A stretch of DNA of 64,000 bases from Maribacter litopenaei. GTDB lineage: Bacteria; Bacteroidota; Bacteroidia; Flavobacteriales; Flavobacteriaceae. The notes beneath the pieces are model-generated. The model ran no database searches. It saw only the letters and a list, made by a program, of their open reading frames with translations, and was not told the origin of the DNA. Positions 1 to 10,523 of the stretch are shown in pieces. Every line of letters begins with the position of its first letter. The stretch's first letter is position 1. Both the position numbers and the translations under genes were made by a program. Location of the stretch: assembly GCF_025244665.1 (NCBI RefSeq), contig NZ_CP104205.1:1795001-1859000 (forward strand), given 5' to 3'.

Positions 1-905
1 AAGAGCATACCAGCACTTAGAATTGCAGCTACCGGGTTGGCAATATTCTTATCTTTTGCATCAGGGTATGAGCCATGAATCGGTTCAAACATTGCATATT
101 CAGTGCCCACTGAAGCCGAAGGAAGCAATCCAATGGAACCGGCCGTAACACTGCCTTGATCGGATAAAATATCCCCAAACATATTATCGGTCAGTATAAC
201 ATCAAATTGAGAGGGATTAAGAATCATCTGAACCGCGGCATTATCAATAAATAGGGTTTCCAATTCAATGTCGGGATAGCTTTTTGAGATGGATTTGACT
301 ACCCTTCTCCACAAACGCGAAGTTTCCAAAACATTCGCCTTATCAACCAAAGTCACTTTCTTCCTTCTATTCTTGGCGGCTTTAAACGCTAAATGGGTAA
401 TTCTACTGATTTCATCCTCGGAATAGGAACACGTGTCAGTAGCAATATTAGTGCCCGAATCCATGGATTTGTTCCCATAGTAAATACCACCGGATAACTC
501 CCTATAAATGACCAAATCTGTATGTTGAATCACTTTTTTGTTCAGGGGCGATTGCCTAATGAGAGCAGGAAATACCTTAACCGGTCTGATATTGGCAAAA
601 AGATCTAATTCCTTTCGTAGTTTTAGTAGCCCTTGTTCGGGCCAAATTTTGGAGTCCGGATTTCCATCATATTGGGGCATTCCGATTGCTCCAAATAATA
701 TAGCATCTGAGTTTTTACAGATTTTTAACGTCTCATCCGGTAGGGGACTACCCTTTTTATCCATGGCCTCTGCACCAATGAGGGCTTTTTTAAATTTAAA
801 GGTATGACCAAAAGTTTCTTCAACGGAGCGTAGACACTTAAGGGATTGGGCAACGACCTCCGGGCCAATGCCATCCCCACCTAATACAGCAATATCTAAC
901 CGCAT
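1..905 (-). CDS. leuB: 3-isopropylmalate dehydrogenase (3' end outside window)
   Basis: Third step of leucine synthesis: NAD-dependent oxidative decarboxylation of 3-isopropylmalate in the cytoplasm. The reverse strand is one uninterrupted frame of about 300 codons from ATG at 905 to the window edge, so roughly the last 50 residues are missing. It opens MRLDIAVLGGDGIGPEV. RELSGGIYYGNK near residue 135 is the substrate-binding region and DNMFGDILSDQ near residue 240 the metal/cofactor region of this decarboxylating dehydrogenase family. The start lies 2 nt after the leuA stop, so the two genes form an operon. Isocitrate and tartrate dehydrogenases share the fold, but leuA next door settles the assignment. 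Confidence 0.95.
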   Translation of the reverse strand, partial: MRLDIAVLGGDGIGPEVVAQSLKCLRSVEETFGHTFKFKKALIGAEAMDKKGSPLPDETLKICKNSDAILFGAIGMPQYDGNPDSKIWPEQGLLKLRKELDLFANIRPVKVFPALIRQSPLNKKVIQHTDLVIYRELSGGIYYGNKSMDSGTNIATDTCSYSEDEISRITHLAFKAAKNRRKKVTLVDKANVLETSRLWRRVVKSISKSYPDIELETLFIDNAAVQMILNPSQFDVILTDNMFGDILSDQGSVTAGSIGLLPSASVGTEYAMFEPIHGSYPDAKDKNIANPVAAILSAGML

Positions 906-907
906 TT

Positions 908-2080
908 TTAACTTATACTTTGAAGATTTACCTTGCTAGCTTCAATGATTTCGTGGATATCATCGTCAAGGATTTCTTTTTTTCTATCCGCAAACTTTAG
1001 GAATTCTTCGTATACCTTGTCCAACTGAGTCTTTGTAAGCTCATAACCTACAAGCTTCGCCCTGTAAGCCAAGGCCGCCCTTCCGCTTCTAGCGGTCAAA
1101 ACAATAGAGGACTCTGTAACACCAACATCAGCTGGATCAATTATTTCGTAGGTTTCCCTATTTTTTATAACACCATCCTGATGTATTCCTGAACTATGGG
1201 CGAAAGCATTCGCACCAACTATGGCCTTATTAGGCTGTACTACCATCCCCATTTTGTTTGAAACCATTTTACTGGTATCGAACAACAATTGACTGTTGAT
1301 AGTAGTATCCAAGTTTAAACTTGGGTGTTGTCTCATAATCATCACCACTTCTTCCAAAGAGGTATTACCAGCTCGTTCCCCAATTCCATTTATAGTACAC
1401 TCTATTTGCCGGGCGCCATTGATTACACCGGCTATGGAATTGGCAGTGGCCAAACCTAGGTCGTTATGACAATGGCAGGAGAGAATAGCTTTGTCAATTC
1501 CCTTTACATTTTCCTTCAGATACTTCATTTTGGCACCATATTCTTCAGGAAGACAATAACCAGTTGTGTCCGGAATGTTTAGGACGGTTGCCCCAGCCTT
1601 AATCACTGCCTCACAGACCCTGGCCAAGAATTCATTATCCGTTCTACCGGCATCCTCGGCATAAAATTCCACATCCTCCACAAATTTCTTTGCATAGCTA
1701 ACTGCCTCTACAGCTCTTTCGATAATGGCCTCCCTATTGGAATTGAATTTGTGCTTTATATGGGAATCGGAAGTGCCTATTCCAGTATGTATTCTTGGTG
1801 TTTTTGCATGTTTTAAGGCTTCTGCGGCAACTTCAATATCTTTCTTGACGGCTCTTGTAAGACCGCAGACGGTAGCGTTCTTTACCAATTTTGCAATACT
1901 TTCAACCGATTTAAAATCGCCAGGACTAGAAATAGGAAACCCCGCTTCTATAATATTTACACCAAGCTCATCTAATCTTTCAGCTATCACTAACTTCTGC
2001 TCCATGTCCAATTTACAACCTGGAACCTGCTCTCCATCCCTAAGTGTAGTATCAAAAATTTGTACTATATCTTTGCTCAT
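908..2080 (-). CDS. leuA: 2-isopropylmalate synthase, short form
   Basis: Condenses acetyl-CoA with 2-oxoisovalerate, the committed step of leucine synthesis. The 390-residue protein is intact. It has the [12 protein letters not shown] active-site start of the DRE-TIM metallolyases near residue 9, HCHNDLGLA near residue 200 (metal-binding His pair) and [15 protein letters not shown] near residue 285. It is about 120 residues shorter than the classical enzyme because the C-terminal leucine-sensing domain is absent. Loss of simple leucine feedback inhibition is my inference. Followed at once by leuB. Homocitrate and citramalate synthases are relatives, but the leuB context favours LeuA. Confidence 0.93.
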   Translation of the reverse strand: MSKDIVQIFDTTLRDGEQVPGCKLDMEQKLVIAERLDELGVNIIEAGFPISSPGDFKSVESIAKLVKNATVCGLTRAVKKDIEVAAEALKHAKTPRIHTGIGTSDSHIKHKFNSNREAIIERAVEAVSYAKKFVEDVEFYAEDAGRTDNEFLARVCEAVIKAGATVLNIPDTTGYCLPEEYGAKMKYLKENVKGIDKAILSCHCHNDLGLATANSIAGVINGARQIECTINGIGERAGNTSLEEVVMIMRQHPSLNLDTTINSQLLFDTSKMVSNKMGMVVQPNKAIVGANAFAHSSGIHQDGVIKNRETYEIIDPADVGVTESSIVLTARSGRAALAYRAKLVGYELTKTQLDKVYEEFLKFADRKKEILDDDIHEIIEASKVNLQSIS

Positions 2081-2226
2081 TATATTTATGTAGTTTTAGC
2101 AAGTTAAACGAATATATAACGCTGATAACGAAAAAAGCAAATTTTGTCAGGACATTTACAACGTTAATATACTTTTCGATAATATCAATCTATTGATTTA
2201 CAATAACTTAAACATATATTTTTACG

Positions 2227-3774
2227 ATGACAAATGCTCATAAAGATGCGTTGTTCGTTTTGGTAAAATCGCTTTCAAAATCTGAAAAGCGTCAATTTAA
2301 ACTTTATGTAGGTCGTTTGGGCGTAAATACCGATGCAAAGTTTTTGGCACTCTTCAATCTACTGGATAAAATTAAGCGTTATGATGAAAAGGTAATACTT
2401 TCCAGTGGAATAGTAAAAAAGGCCCAGCTTTCTAATCTGAAAGCCCATTTATATAAACAAATACTTGTAAGTCTAAGGCTTAATCCCGTCAATCAAAACA
2501 TACGGGTTCAGATACGGGAACAGCTAGACTTTGCTACCATTCTTTATCAGAAAGGTTTATATAAGCAAAGCCTTAAGATTTTAGACAAGGCAAAATCCAC
2601 GGCTATTGAAAATGAGGAAAAGAACATTGCCTATGAAATTGTGGAATTTGAAAAAATAATCGAGACCCAATACATAACACGTAGTATTCCTGATAGGGCC
2701 GATGAGTTGGCAGTTCAGGCCAAGGAATTATCACGGTCAAAACGTCATTACCAGTAAACTCTCCAACCTTTCCCTACAGCTATATAGCATGATGCTAAAG
2801 GTGGGCTACGTAAGGAGCGATGAGGACCTACAAAAGGTAAAACAGTATTTTTCAAAACATTTGCCAAAGGTCGATGTTGAAACCTTAGGCTTTCGGGAAA
2901 AATTGTGGCTTTATAAGGCCCACCTGTGGTACAGTTTTTTGACTCAAGACTTCCTTTCTTCCTATAAATACGCTAGTAAGTGGGTAGATTTATTCTATGA
3001 TTACCAGGAAATGATTTATCTAAATCCGGTATTCTTCCTAAAAGGAAACCATTATCTCTTGGAATCATTGTTCTATGTGAAGTATAGTTCACAATTCAAG
3101 GAAACCCTCCGAGAAAATGGAAGTGGTTTTAAAGGAAAAGGATTTCCCCAAAAACGACAATATAAACTCACTTGCATTTTTATATCTAAATGCCAACAAG
3201 CTAAATCTCCATTTTCTCGGAAGGAACTTTTGAAAAAGGATTATATCTCGTCAAGATTATTGAATATGGCATCGCCAAACATAAAGATAGAATTGATGCC
3301 CATCATGTAATGGTTTTATATTACAAGATTGCCTGTCTTTATTTTGGTATAGGCGACAATAAGACCTGTATCGTTTATCTTAAAAAGATCATCAACAATA
3401 AAAACCTTAAAATGCGAGAAGACCTTATGTGCTTTGCAAGGGTTTTGAGTTTAGTGGCGCATTACGAAGCGGGAATGGACTACCATTTAGAGGTTCAATT
3501 AAAAAGTACCTACAAGTTTTTACTCAAGATGAATGACATGCATGCCGTACAAAAAGAAATGATCAAGTTTTTGAGAAATCTAGGCAGTATTTATCCAAAT
3601 GAGTTGAGGGGCGAATTTGAAAAATTACATACCGAACTTAAAAAATATGAGGACCACCCTTATGAGAAACGGGCCTTTCTTTATTTGGATATCATTTCGT
3701 GGCTTGAAAGCCATTTGGAAAATAAACCAGTATCAGAAATCATTCGGGAAAAGGCCCTAAAACAGACCAGGTAA
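2227..3774 (+). CDS. Conserved flavobacterial protein, helical, interrupted by three frameshifts
   Basis: A protein of about 515 residues, probably all-helical with repeat-like segments (an N-terminal KDALFVLVKSLSKSEKRQFK block, later TPR-like helices). I know of such proteins only as a conserved family of unknown function in Flavobacteriia. As given, it is cut into pieces in frames 1, 2, 3 and 1. Each break disappears if one base is removed at 2732-2736 (CACGG), 3109-3113 (CCGAG) and 3216-3220 (CTCGG), restoring CCGG each time and giving ELSGQNVITSK, ETLRKMEVV and HFPEGTFEKG. No signal peptide or membrane segment is visible. It is followed 6 nt later by the EamA transporter, so the two are probably co-transcribed. 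Confidence 0.7.
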
Positions 3775-3780
3775 GCCCAA

Positions 3781-4641
3781 ATGAATCGTTCACATGCCTC
3801 CCACTTATTGGAAATCAATTTGGCAATGTTGTTCATTGCCACCTCCGGGCCATTAGGAAGGTTTGTGGATTTACCAGTTCCCGTGACTACAGGAATCAGG
3901 GGGGCCATTGCTTTTTTTCTTTTACTTCTGTTCTGCAGATTCAGAAAAATTTCCCTAAATATTCAGAAGGGCGATCTATCCATAGTTTTGATTACGGGTG
4001 TTTTAATGGCTGCCCATTGGTTGTTTTATTTTTATGCATTACAATGATTCAACGTGGCCATAGGAATGTTGTCCTTGTTCACCTATCCTGTAATCACCGC
4101 GTTTTTGGAACCTCTACTGTTAAAGTCCAAACTTCAAAAAATGCACCTTTTACTTGGCGGGTTGGTATTATTGGGAATCTACTTTCTATCTCCAAACTTC
4201 AATCTAAAGGACTCAAACACTTTGGCCATCATTATGGGGTTAATTTCCGCTTTTTCATATGCGCTGAGAAATATAATTTTAAAAATGAAAGTCCATAAAT
4301 ATCAGGGAACCACCCTTATGGTCTATCAAACAGCAACGATTGCGTTGTTAATGTTACCAGCATTATTTTTTACTTCTTCTACAGAAATATTAGGGCAATG
4401 GGAGGGACTTTTGGCTTTAGGGGTAATTACGACGGCCATAGGCCATAGTCTTTTCCTTATGACATTTAAACACTTCAGTATTACAACCGTAAGTATTTTG
4501 AGCAGCGTGCAACCTATTTACGGAATCATAATCGGAGCCCTATTTTTAAACGAAATACCTAAAGCCACTACCTTGGTAGGTGGAGCATTGATTTTGAGTT
4601 CAGTACTTGTAGAAAGTGTTAGATCCTCAAAGGGCAAATAG
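3781..4641 (+). CDS. EamA/DMT-family transporter with one in-frame stop
   Basis: Inner-membrane metabolite exporter of the drug/metabolite transporter superfamily. The 286-codon frame contains two EamA repeats of about five membrane helices each. The second begins near residue 150 and ends with the typical GHSLFLMTFKHFS and VSILSSVQPIYGIIIGALFLNE segments. A TGA at 4045-4047 interrupts the frame after WLFYFYALQ. The same frame resumes with NVAIGMLSLFTYPVITAFLE, a strongly conserved family segment, so I treat the stop as a sequence error. The next codon (TTC, Phe) is where Ser is usual, which would fit TGGTCC read as TGATTC. The substrate cannot be told from sequence. Confidence 0.82.
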
Positions 4642-4642
4642 C

Positions 4643-5163
4643 TCAGTTCTCAGGATTGATATTCGGGGCAAATTCGCTGATTACATTGTTACCCAATGAC
4701 TCAAACTCATTATTTTGAGCCATTTCACGAACCTTTATAGGGTCGAAATCACCGTTAAAATAAAGAAAGGATGCGTTTTGGGCGTTATTGTTATAAATCA
4801 AGATTTCCTTTACACTATTCCTTTTCTCTCGTATGGACACCACATTTCGTTTTAAATCATCATTTCTTCTATACACTTCAATAAACGAATTGCCCGTAAT
4901 CCCGCTCATTTGTTGATTTAGAAATTGTGTTCGGCCGGGGTAGCACTTGGAAACTGCATATATCTTAAGTCCCTCGTATTTCCTATCAGAGTTTGCATTT
5001 CCGGGGAAATTCCACTTATCAGTTTAAGCATGAATTGGGGCACTCTTACAGCGGTTACCTGATTGTCATTTTTATGGGCATTGTAAAAGGTGTCTATGGA
5101 ATTATACGAGGAACAATTATAAAAAAGAACAAGGAGAAAAAGAATAGAGATTTTCTTGTACAT
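4643..5163 (-). CDS. DUF4252 lipoprotein, interrupted by one frameshift
   Basis: A small secreted lipoprotein of about 174 residues. The start chosen at 5163 gives MYKKISILFLLVLFYNCSS, a signal peptide ending in a lipobox Cys. The mature part (NSIDTFYNAHKNDNQVTAVR, PQFMLKLISG, then SFIEVYRRNDDLKRNVVSIR) matches the DUF4252 pattern of Bacteroidetes. The function is unknown. The frame is lost at 4931-4936, where GCCGGAAC appears to have become GCCGAAC. Restoring the base gives TPAGTQFLNQQMSGITGN and one continuous protein. It converges with the EamA gene, with stop codons 1 nt apart. Confidence 0.75.
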
Positions 5164-5197
5164 GGCTATGGTGTTTAGAAAACCTAATGTACAAAAT

Positions 5198-5903
5198 TTA
5201 AGAACAGGCATCCCAAATAGTATCACCAGGTAAGGGAGCTACAATGGAAACGGGTTCTTTTTTTACGGGATGTTCAAAATCTAGCTTTCGGGCATGTAAA
5301 TGAATACTGGCATCGCTATTGCTACGAGGAAAACCATATTTCAAATCTCCTTTAATAGGACAGCCAATAGCGGATAGTTGAGATCTTATCTCGGTGATGC
5401 CTACCCGTCTTTAAGTCGATTTCCAATAGAAAATAATTATTTAGTGCCTTTAAAACCCTATAATCAAGAATCGCCTTTTTACTTGCCGGAATTTCATTTA
5501 TATGTGCATATGATTTGTTTTGCTTAGGATTCCGTTTCAGCCAATGTACCAAGGTTTCTTCCTTATTTGGTGGCATTGTCTTTACCACGGCCCAATAGGT
5601 TTTTTTAGCCTTCTTTTCGGAAAAAAGTTTATTCAATCTTGGAAGTGCCTTAGAGGTTTTGGCGAAAACAACCAAGCCGAGATGTTGGCCTATCTAATCT
5701 ATGACCACCCCCAAATACACATTACCCGGCTTTTTGTATTTTTCCTTTAAGTATTCCTTGACAACCTCACTTAGGGGCATATCTCCTGTTTTATCACCTT
5801 GAACGATATCTCCCGGCCTTTTGTTGACAATGATTAGATGATTATCCTCATATAAAACTTGGAGGTTTTTTGGGGTGGATAATACCTTTTCCGTAGCTAC
5901 CAT
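5198..5903 (-). CDS. RluA-family RNA pseudouridine synthase, interrupted by three frameshifts
   Basis: Converts uridines to pseudouridine in rRNA or tRNA. About 234 residues. The N-terminus has LYEDNHLIIVNKRPGDIVQG. The catalytic block reads HRLDRPTSGLVVFAKTSKAL once two lesions are repaired (a lost base near 5702 and an extra one at 5677-5681, CCGAG for CCGG). A third lesion (CTCGG for CCGG, 5390-5394) splits the KTGRHH-IRSQLSAIGCPI motif. The C-terminus ends LHARKLDFEHPVKKEP then GDTIWDACS. There is no S4 domain, as in short RluA-like enzymes. It lies 4 nt after lspA in the panB-lspA-rluA operon. Which RNA position it modifies is not determinable. Confidence 0.85.
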
Positions 5904-5907
5904 ATTT

Positions 5908-6411
5908 TTAAATGGTAATTTTTTTGCCTACAAGTCCTAACAATAGAATGAGAAGCACTCCCGTGGTTACGCCAACATCGGCCATATTAAATATACCCGT
6001 CCTGAAAAAACCAAGTCGGATTTGAAAAAAATCCGTTACCGAACCTAAGGCAATCCTATCGATTAGATTTCCTATACCGCCCCCTATAACAAAGGCAAAG
6101 GCCAAAATCATCCATTTATTGGTATGGGTTTTGGCCAATATTCTGTATAACAAAATCATCAGGACAAGTAGCGGAAGAATTTGGAACAGTATGAGCTTTA
6201 AGATAGGAGGGAAGTTGGCCCCAAACCCCAACATAGCCCCAGTGTTCTCCACATTGGTAAGAATAAAATGGTCTTTGATCAAGGGAATGTATTCCTGATG
6301 TGAAACGTTTTCACGCACCACCCTTTTAGAGACCTGGTCACAGTCGATATTTAAAAGTACAAGCCCTATTATAACCAGTCTACTAAAAAATACCTTCCTA
6401 TTTGGTTTCAT
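5908..6411 (-). CDS. lspA: Lipoprotein signal peptidase (signal peptidase II)
   Basis: Inner-membrane aspartyl protease that removes lipoprotein signal peptides after lipidation of the +1 Cys. Intact at 167 residues with four membrane helices. Family motifs are present: NVENTGAMLGFG near residue 55, GGIGNLIDR near 115 and GIFNMADVGV near 140. The two Asp residues of the last two blocks are the catalytic pair. I chose ATG at 6411 giving MKPNRKVFF. A TTG at 6420 overlapping the panB stop could extend it by three codons. The many lipoproteins in this window are its presumed substrates. Downstream of panB, upstream of the rluA-type gene. Confidence 0.95.
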   Translation of the reverse strand: MKPNRKVFFSRLVIIGLVLLNIDCDQVSKRVVRENVSHQEYIPLIKDHFILTNVENTGAMLGFGANFPPILKLILFQILPLLVLMILLYRILAKTHTNKWMILAFAFVIGGGIGNLIDRIALGSVTDFFQIRLGFFRTGIFNMADVGVTTGVLLILLLGLVGKKITI

Positions 6412-6416
6412 AAGAA

Positions 6417-7235
6417 TCAATATTGTTCCTCCTCATTAGGGAAATCCATACTTTTTACATCCTTCACATAATTCGATATGGCATTGCCCATTTCCTCGTA
6501 TAAATTCATGTACCTTCTTAAGAATCTTGGATTGAATTCATGTGTCATGCCCGTAAGATCATGCACGACCAAAACTTGCCCATCCGCATATTTTCCACCA
6601 CCTATTCCAATAGTGGGTATGGTCAATTGTTCCGAAACCTTCTTGGTCAAGGTAGCAGGTATTTTTTCAAGTACTACGCTAAAACATCCCAATTTTTCCA
6701 ACATATCGGCATCCTCCATTAATTTTTGGGCCTCTTCCTCTTCCTTGGCCCTAACTGTATAAGTGCCAAATTTATAGATGGATTGCGGTGTTAGCCCTAA
6801 ATGCCCCATAACTGGGATTCCTGCGGCCAAAATTCTCTTTACAGATTCCTTTATTTCCATGCCACCTTCTACTTTCACGGCATGGGCACCACTTTCCTTC
6901 ATAATTCGTATGGCCGACCGAAGTGCCTCCTTAGGGTCACTCCGGTAACTTCCAAAAGGAAGGTCCACTACCACCAAGGCCCTTTCGACCGCCCTAATTA
7001 CCGAAGAGGCATGGTAGATCATTTGATCCAAGGTAATAGGTAAAGTTGTCTCGTGACCGGCCATAACATTACTGGCAGAATCACCCACCAAAATAACATC
7101 GACTTTGGCAGCATCCACAATTTTTGCCATGGAATAGTCATAGGCCGTAAGCATGGATATCTTTTCTCCATTACTTTTCATATCGACCAGTGACTTCACC
7201 GTAACTCGCTTATACTCCTTTTTTGCAGTAGACAT
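6417..7235 (-). CDS. panB: 3-methyl-2-oxobutanoate hydroxymethyltransferase
   Basis: First committed step of pantothenate synthesis: transfers a one-carbon unit from methylene-tetrahydrofolate to 2-oxoisovalerate. Intact, 272 residues. Begins [20 protein letters not shown]. It carries [37 protein letters not shown] (metal-binding Asp and phosphate loop) and the KVEGG segment, and [18 protein letters not shown] near residue 200. First gene of a panB-lspA-rluA operon. A candidate -7 box sits 20 nt upstream of the start. The C-terminus EEEQY ends 5 nt before the lspA ATG. Confidence 0.95.
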   Translation of the reverse strand: MSTAKKEYKRVTVKSLVDMKSNGEKISMLTAYDYSMAKIVDAAKVDVILVGDSASNVMAGHETTLPITLDQMIYHASSVIRAVERALVVVDLPFGSYRSDPKEALRSAIRIMKESGAHAVKVEGGMEIKESVKRILAAGIPVMGHLGLTPQSIYKFGTYTVRAKEEEEAQKLMEDADMLEKLGCFSVVLEKIPATLTKKVSEQLTIPTIGIGGGKYADGQVLVVHDLTGMTHEFNPRFLRRYMNLYEEMGNAISNYVKDVKSMDFPNEEEQY

Positions 7236-7255
7236 ATAATACCATTTAATCTGAG

Positions 7256-7263
7256 CAAAAGTA
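7256..7263 (-). promoter_or_regulatory. Candidate -7 box for panB
   Basis: Reverse strand reads TACTTTTG, a full match to the Bacteroidetes -7 consensus TAnnTTTG, ending 20 nt before the panB ATG. No convincing -33 TTTG is seen at the usual distance. Confidence 0.4.
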
Positions 7264-7348
7264 ATGAGATTTGTTGAGATAAAATTTTTAGCAAATTTTG
7301 AACAGTATGGATTTATAGTATCTTTAATTCATAATTAATTGATCTGGT

Positions 7349-7817
7349 TTGAAAAGAATAGTAACAACCCTATTTGTAGTAACTACCCTATTTTCCTTTG
7401 GACAATCCACCGATGAAGACGCTGTTAGAAATACAGTGGACGAATTCTTCACGGCATTCCATGCTCAGGATTCGGTGGGATTAGCAAATCTTGTGAGTAC
7501 AAGTATTGTTTTGCAAACCATTGGAACCGGAAAGGATGGTAAAACAATTTTGAGAGAGGAAAATTTTAAAGACCTCATTCATTCAATTGTCAGTATTCCG
7601 AGACTCTGTCAATTTCAAAGAAAAGTTGTTGGATTATTCCATACAGATTGATGGGGCCATGGCAAATGCATGGACACCCTATGAATTCCGGATAAACGAT
7701 AATTTTAGCCATTGTGGTGTCAATTCCTTCCAAATGGTCAAACTAGAGGGCGAATGGAAGATTATTTATCTAATCGATACCCGAAGGAAAGAAGGTTGCG
7801 AAGGTCAATCCAAGTAA
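7349..7817 (+). CDS. Secreted NTF2-like (SnoaL/DUF4440-type) protein, one frameshift
   Basis: About 155 residues with a signal peptide (LKRIVTTLFVVTTLFSFGQS, start codon TTG). The mature part begins DEDAVRNTVDEFFTAFHAQD, the opening helix of NTF2-like cone-fold proteins, and ends with MVKLEGEWKIIYLIDTR, the final strand of that fold. The ligand is unknown. The frame shifts at 7598-7602, where CCGAG stands for CCGG. Repair gives HSIVSIPDSVNFKEKLLDY. It converges with the ThuA-type lipoprotein gene downstream. Confidence 0.7.
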
Positions 7818-7834
7818 TTGCTTTTAAACACGAA

Positions 7835-8883
7835 TTAACCTTTCCATTTCCTAGACGATGTACTGTCCTCATTAGGGAAATCAGAAGGCACCTCCTGTGT
7901 TACTTCACCTGAAGCGGCCCATTCCGTACCCCTTTGTAATGTTGTGATGAATCCTACGCATTCCATGGAATAATCAAAATGGCCCAAGGTGGTATGAAAA
8001 ACCCTTCCTTGTCCATAATCAATGGCCATTAACATGGGGACATTTTGACCCAAACCCTTTACATCCGGATTCCAGGGAGGGGCATTTTTTTCCACATCAG
8101 CATAGGCAGTGGCTAAAATAGTAGCATTTTCAAAAGGTCCACGCATGCGTTCATACAATTCATCTTGGGTGTGCATCCATATTTTAGGTAGGCCTTTCAT
8201 TATGGGATGTTCCGGTTCTCGCGTTGTTATTGGGAATTCGTATTCGGATCCATGGGAGCCACAAACGCCCTCGATATCATCACGAATGACCTCACCTGAA
8301 TCATTATAGTACACGTATGAATCGGTACTTTCATCCCGTCCGCCCCATGCCCCCAAGGCAATCATTTTATTGAATTCGTTCCATTCTCCCCAAGCATTGT
8401 TGGCGGCATGGACAACAACCAATCCACCTCCTTTGGCAATGTAATTTTCAAAATTGGCCCGTGTAGCTTCCGCCATAAGGGGGACTCCGCGCCTAAATTG
8501 GAAATAATGACATCATATTGTTCAAAGTCAATGCTAAAGTCCGATGTTTTAATTGATTGTGATGATTTCCCATACTTTGTAGAATCCAGTGGATAGGTTT
8601 CAATAAAGGAGGTGTAGGCTTCCGGTCCGGACTCATTGTATTTTATGCCCAACCAAACCGAGTCCATTCGGTGGATTGCCACCTCAAATAATTGGGTTTC
8701 CTCCAAAAAGTCCTTCATCATCATCGTGGTTTTTGGCCGGACATAATGGTTGTTCTGACCATCGAGAATTAAGGCCTTTAATTTCTCCGGTGCCTTTGCA
8801 ACGGTATTTTCGTTTTGTTTCTCTTTCTCTTTACATGCGATTACCAATAAGGCAATCAGCAAAAACCAAATGGATCGTTTCAT
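7835..8883 (-). CDS. ThuA-domain lipoprotein, one frameshift
   Basis: A 350-residue lipoprotein: signal MKRSIWFLLIALLVIACKE with lipobox Cys, then a ThuA (trehalose-utilisation-like, glutamine-amidotransferase fold) domain. Visible parts are LKALILDGQNNHY, YDVIISNLGAESP, GGGLVVVHAANNAWGEWNEF and YGQGRVFHTTLGHFDYS. ThuA proteins often accompany sugar catabolism in Bacteroidetes, but no such genes are next to it. The frame breaks at 8470-8472, where TGGCCGGAAG appears as TGGCGGAAG. Repair gives the expected SPLWPEATRANFENY. The start at 8883 was chosen because it gives the lipoprotein signal. Catalytic activity is not predicted. Confidence 0.85.
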
Positions 8884-9039
8884 GATGTTGTTAGGTTGAA
8901 TGAACTTTAAATGTACTGGAAGTTCTCCATATTCACAACAGGAGCTATTTCTCCAAGAATAATAATATACCCAATCTGTATTTTCCTTGGCGATAATTAC
9001 AAGAGATGCTACCTTAGTCTTTAAATCAAACAATGAAAT

Positions 9040-9567
9040 ATGCAATTATTAGGAATTGGGTCACGCATTAAACACATGGAGTTTGGAATGGGAGTGGTAA
9101 CGAATGTTTCATCCAAACATTATTGGGTAACATTTATGGAGAGGGGGTTGGAGACCATCGACATCAACGATGATTTTGAAGTGATTGAAGCCTTGGAAAA
9201 CGACGTTGACACAGTAAGTTTCCTAGAAGTGGAAACGTCTTTAATGTCCATTTTAAAAAGATGGAGCGATGTCACCGAGCAAGTAGCTATAGCTGATAAA
9301 TGGAAAGGCGGCAGCCTGGTTTTAGAACCTGGGGATTCCAGTTTGAGCAACAAGGAAATCCCGATAGACACATTTTTTCACAAAATAGTCATGGTGCGGG
9401 ACCGTATCCGGGTGATGGAACAAAAAATAAATGCCAGTAAAAATCTGGATGACCAAGAAAAAATTGATCTGCAACAATATATTACCCGAATTTATGGAAG
9501 TTTAACAACCTTTAATGTGTTGTTTAAAAACAAGAGTGACCAGTTTGTGGGGGAACGCTCTTCCTAA
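9040..9567 (+). CDS. Conserved Bacteroidetes protein with SH3-like N-terminus
   Basis: Intact, 175 residues, no signal or membrane segment. The first 50 residues (GSRIKHMEFGMGVV, then YWVTFMERGLETI) look like the small SH3/Tudor-type barrel that follows the pattern VKHxxFGxGxV, seen for example at the C-termini of UvrD-type helicases. The rest is helical, with MVRDRIRVMEQKINASK resembling a coiled coil. No function is known to me. It is the only plus-strand gene between the ThuA gene and the nucleoside hydrolase, and its start overlaps nothing. Confidence 0.7.
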   Translation: MQLLGIGSRIKHMEFGMGVVTNVSSKHYWVTFMERGLETIDINDDFEVIEALENDVDTVSFLEVETSLMSILKRWSDVTEQVAIADKWKGGSLVLEPGDSSLSNKEIPIDTFFHKIVMVRDRIRVMEQKINASKNLDDQEKIDLQQYITRIYGSLTTFNVLFKNKSDQFVGERSS

Positions 9568-9591
9568 TTTTAATATGCCCTATTAGATAAA

Positions 9592-10515
9592 ATGACTTTC
9601 GACATGCGTTTCAAAGACCTTTTTGTTATTATAGTAATTTTCTTAGGAATCGCTTCTTTCAGTGGATTTGCACAAGATAAACCTAAAGTGATTTTGGATG
9701 CTGATACGGCGAACGAAGTGGACGATGCGTATGCTCTTAGCATCATTTTGATGAACGATAGCATCGATGTTATTGCATTGAACGCCACCCAATGGCAAGC
9801 CTCTCAATGGACTACGGAAAAAAGCATGGAGGACAGTCACCGGCTCAATCAGACCTTGTTGGGTATTATGGGATTAAATACAAAGACCAATAGAGGAGGA
9901 GCGTCCCGCATGTACGATTGGGGAGACCGGGCCCAACATTCCGCCGCAGCCTATGACATAATCAAACAGGCAAAAGCACAGAAAAATGGCAAAAAAATAA
10001 ATGTAATCGCGCTTGGGGCGTTGACCAACGTGGCATCCGCTGTATTTATTGAACCTGGAATTGCGGATAACATTAGACTGTATTGGTTGGGAAGTACGTA
10101 TGATTTTGAAAAGGGCATTTTGAGACGGGACGATTTTAACTGTGCTATGGACTCCTATGCCTTGACCCATTTATTGTTTTCAACCGTGGAAATGCACATT
10201 ATTCCTGTAAGTGTCGCAAGTAAAATGACCTTTGAGTACCAAGAAACCCGTTCCGAACTGGAAAATCATTTCTTGGGAGGCTTTCTTATAAAGGTTTGGG
10301 ACGACCATATAGATGGCGGCCGAACCCAAAGAACCATTTGGGACCTGACCATTGTAAATGCTTTTTTACACCCGTAATGGATGGAGGAAGTGGAAATCAT
10401 CACCTCAAAGGACAATGGTGGCAGAAAAGTATTTTATTACAAGGACTTTGATGCTGACCGAATGCGAGCGGATTTCTTTCAAAAAATCAAGTCCTACGAA
10501 AGGCCCTCCAAATAA
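9592..10515 (+). CDS. Secreted inosine/uridine-type nucleoside hydrolase, one in-frame stop
   Basis: Hydrolyses the N-glycosidic bond of nucleosides (family-level inference). A signal peptide lies within the first 28 residues (KDLFVIIVIFLGIASFSGFA). The mature protein starts with KVILDADTANEVDDAYAL, the DxDxxxxDD calcium-binding motif of the IUNH fold, followed by VIALGALTNVA. A TAA at 10375-10377 interrupts the frame at FLHP-stop-WMEEVEI. The same frame then runs 45 codons more and ends KSYERPSK, so Glu is expected at the stop (CCGGAA seen as CCGTAA). Periplasmic or extracellular nucleoside salvage is likely. Confidence 0.85.
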
Positions 10516-10523
10516 AAGCCAAA

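Noticed and set aside
1725..2093. Plus-strand open frame opposite leuA
   Set aside because: Shadow frame of the intact leuA; no recognisable protein features.
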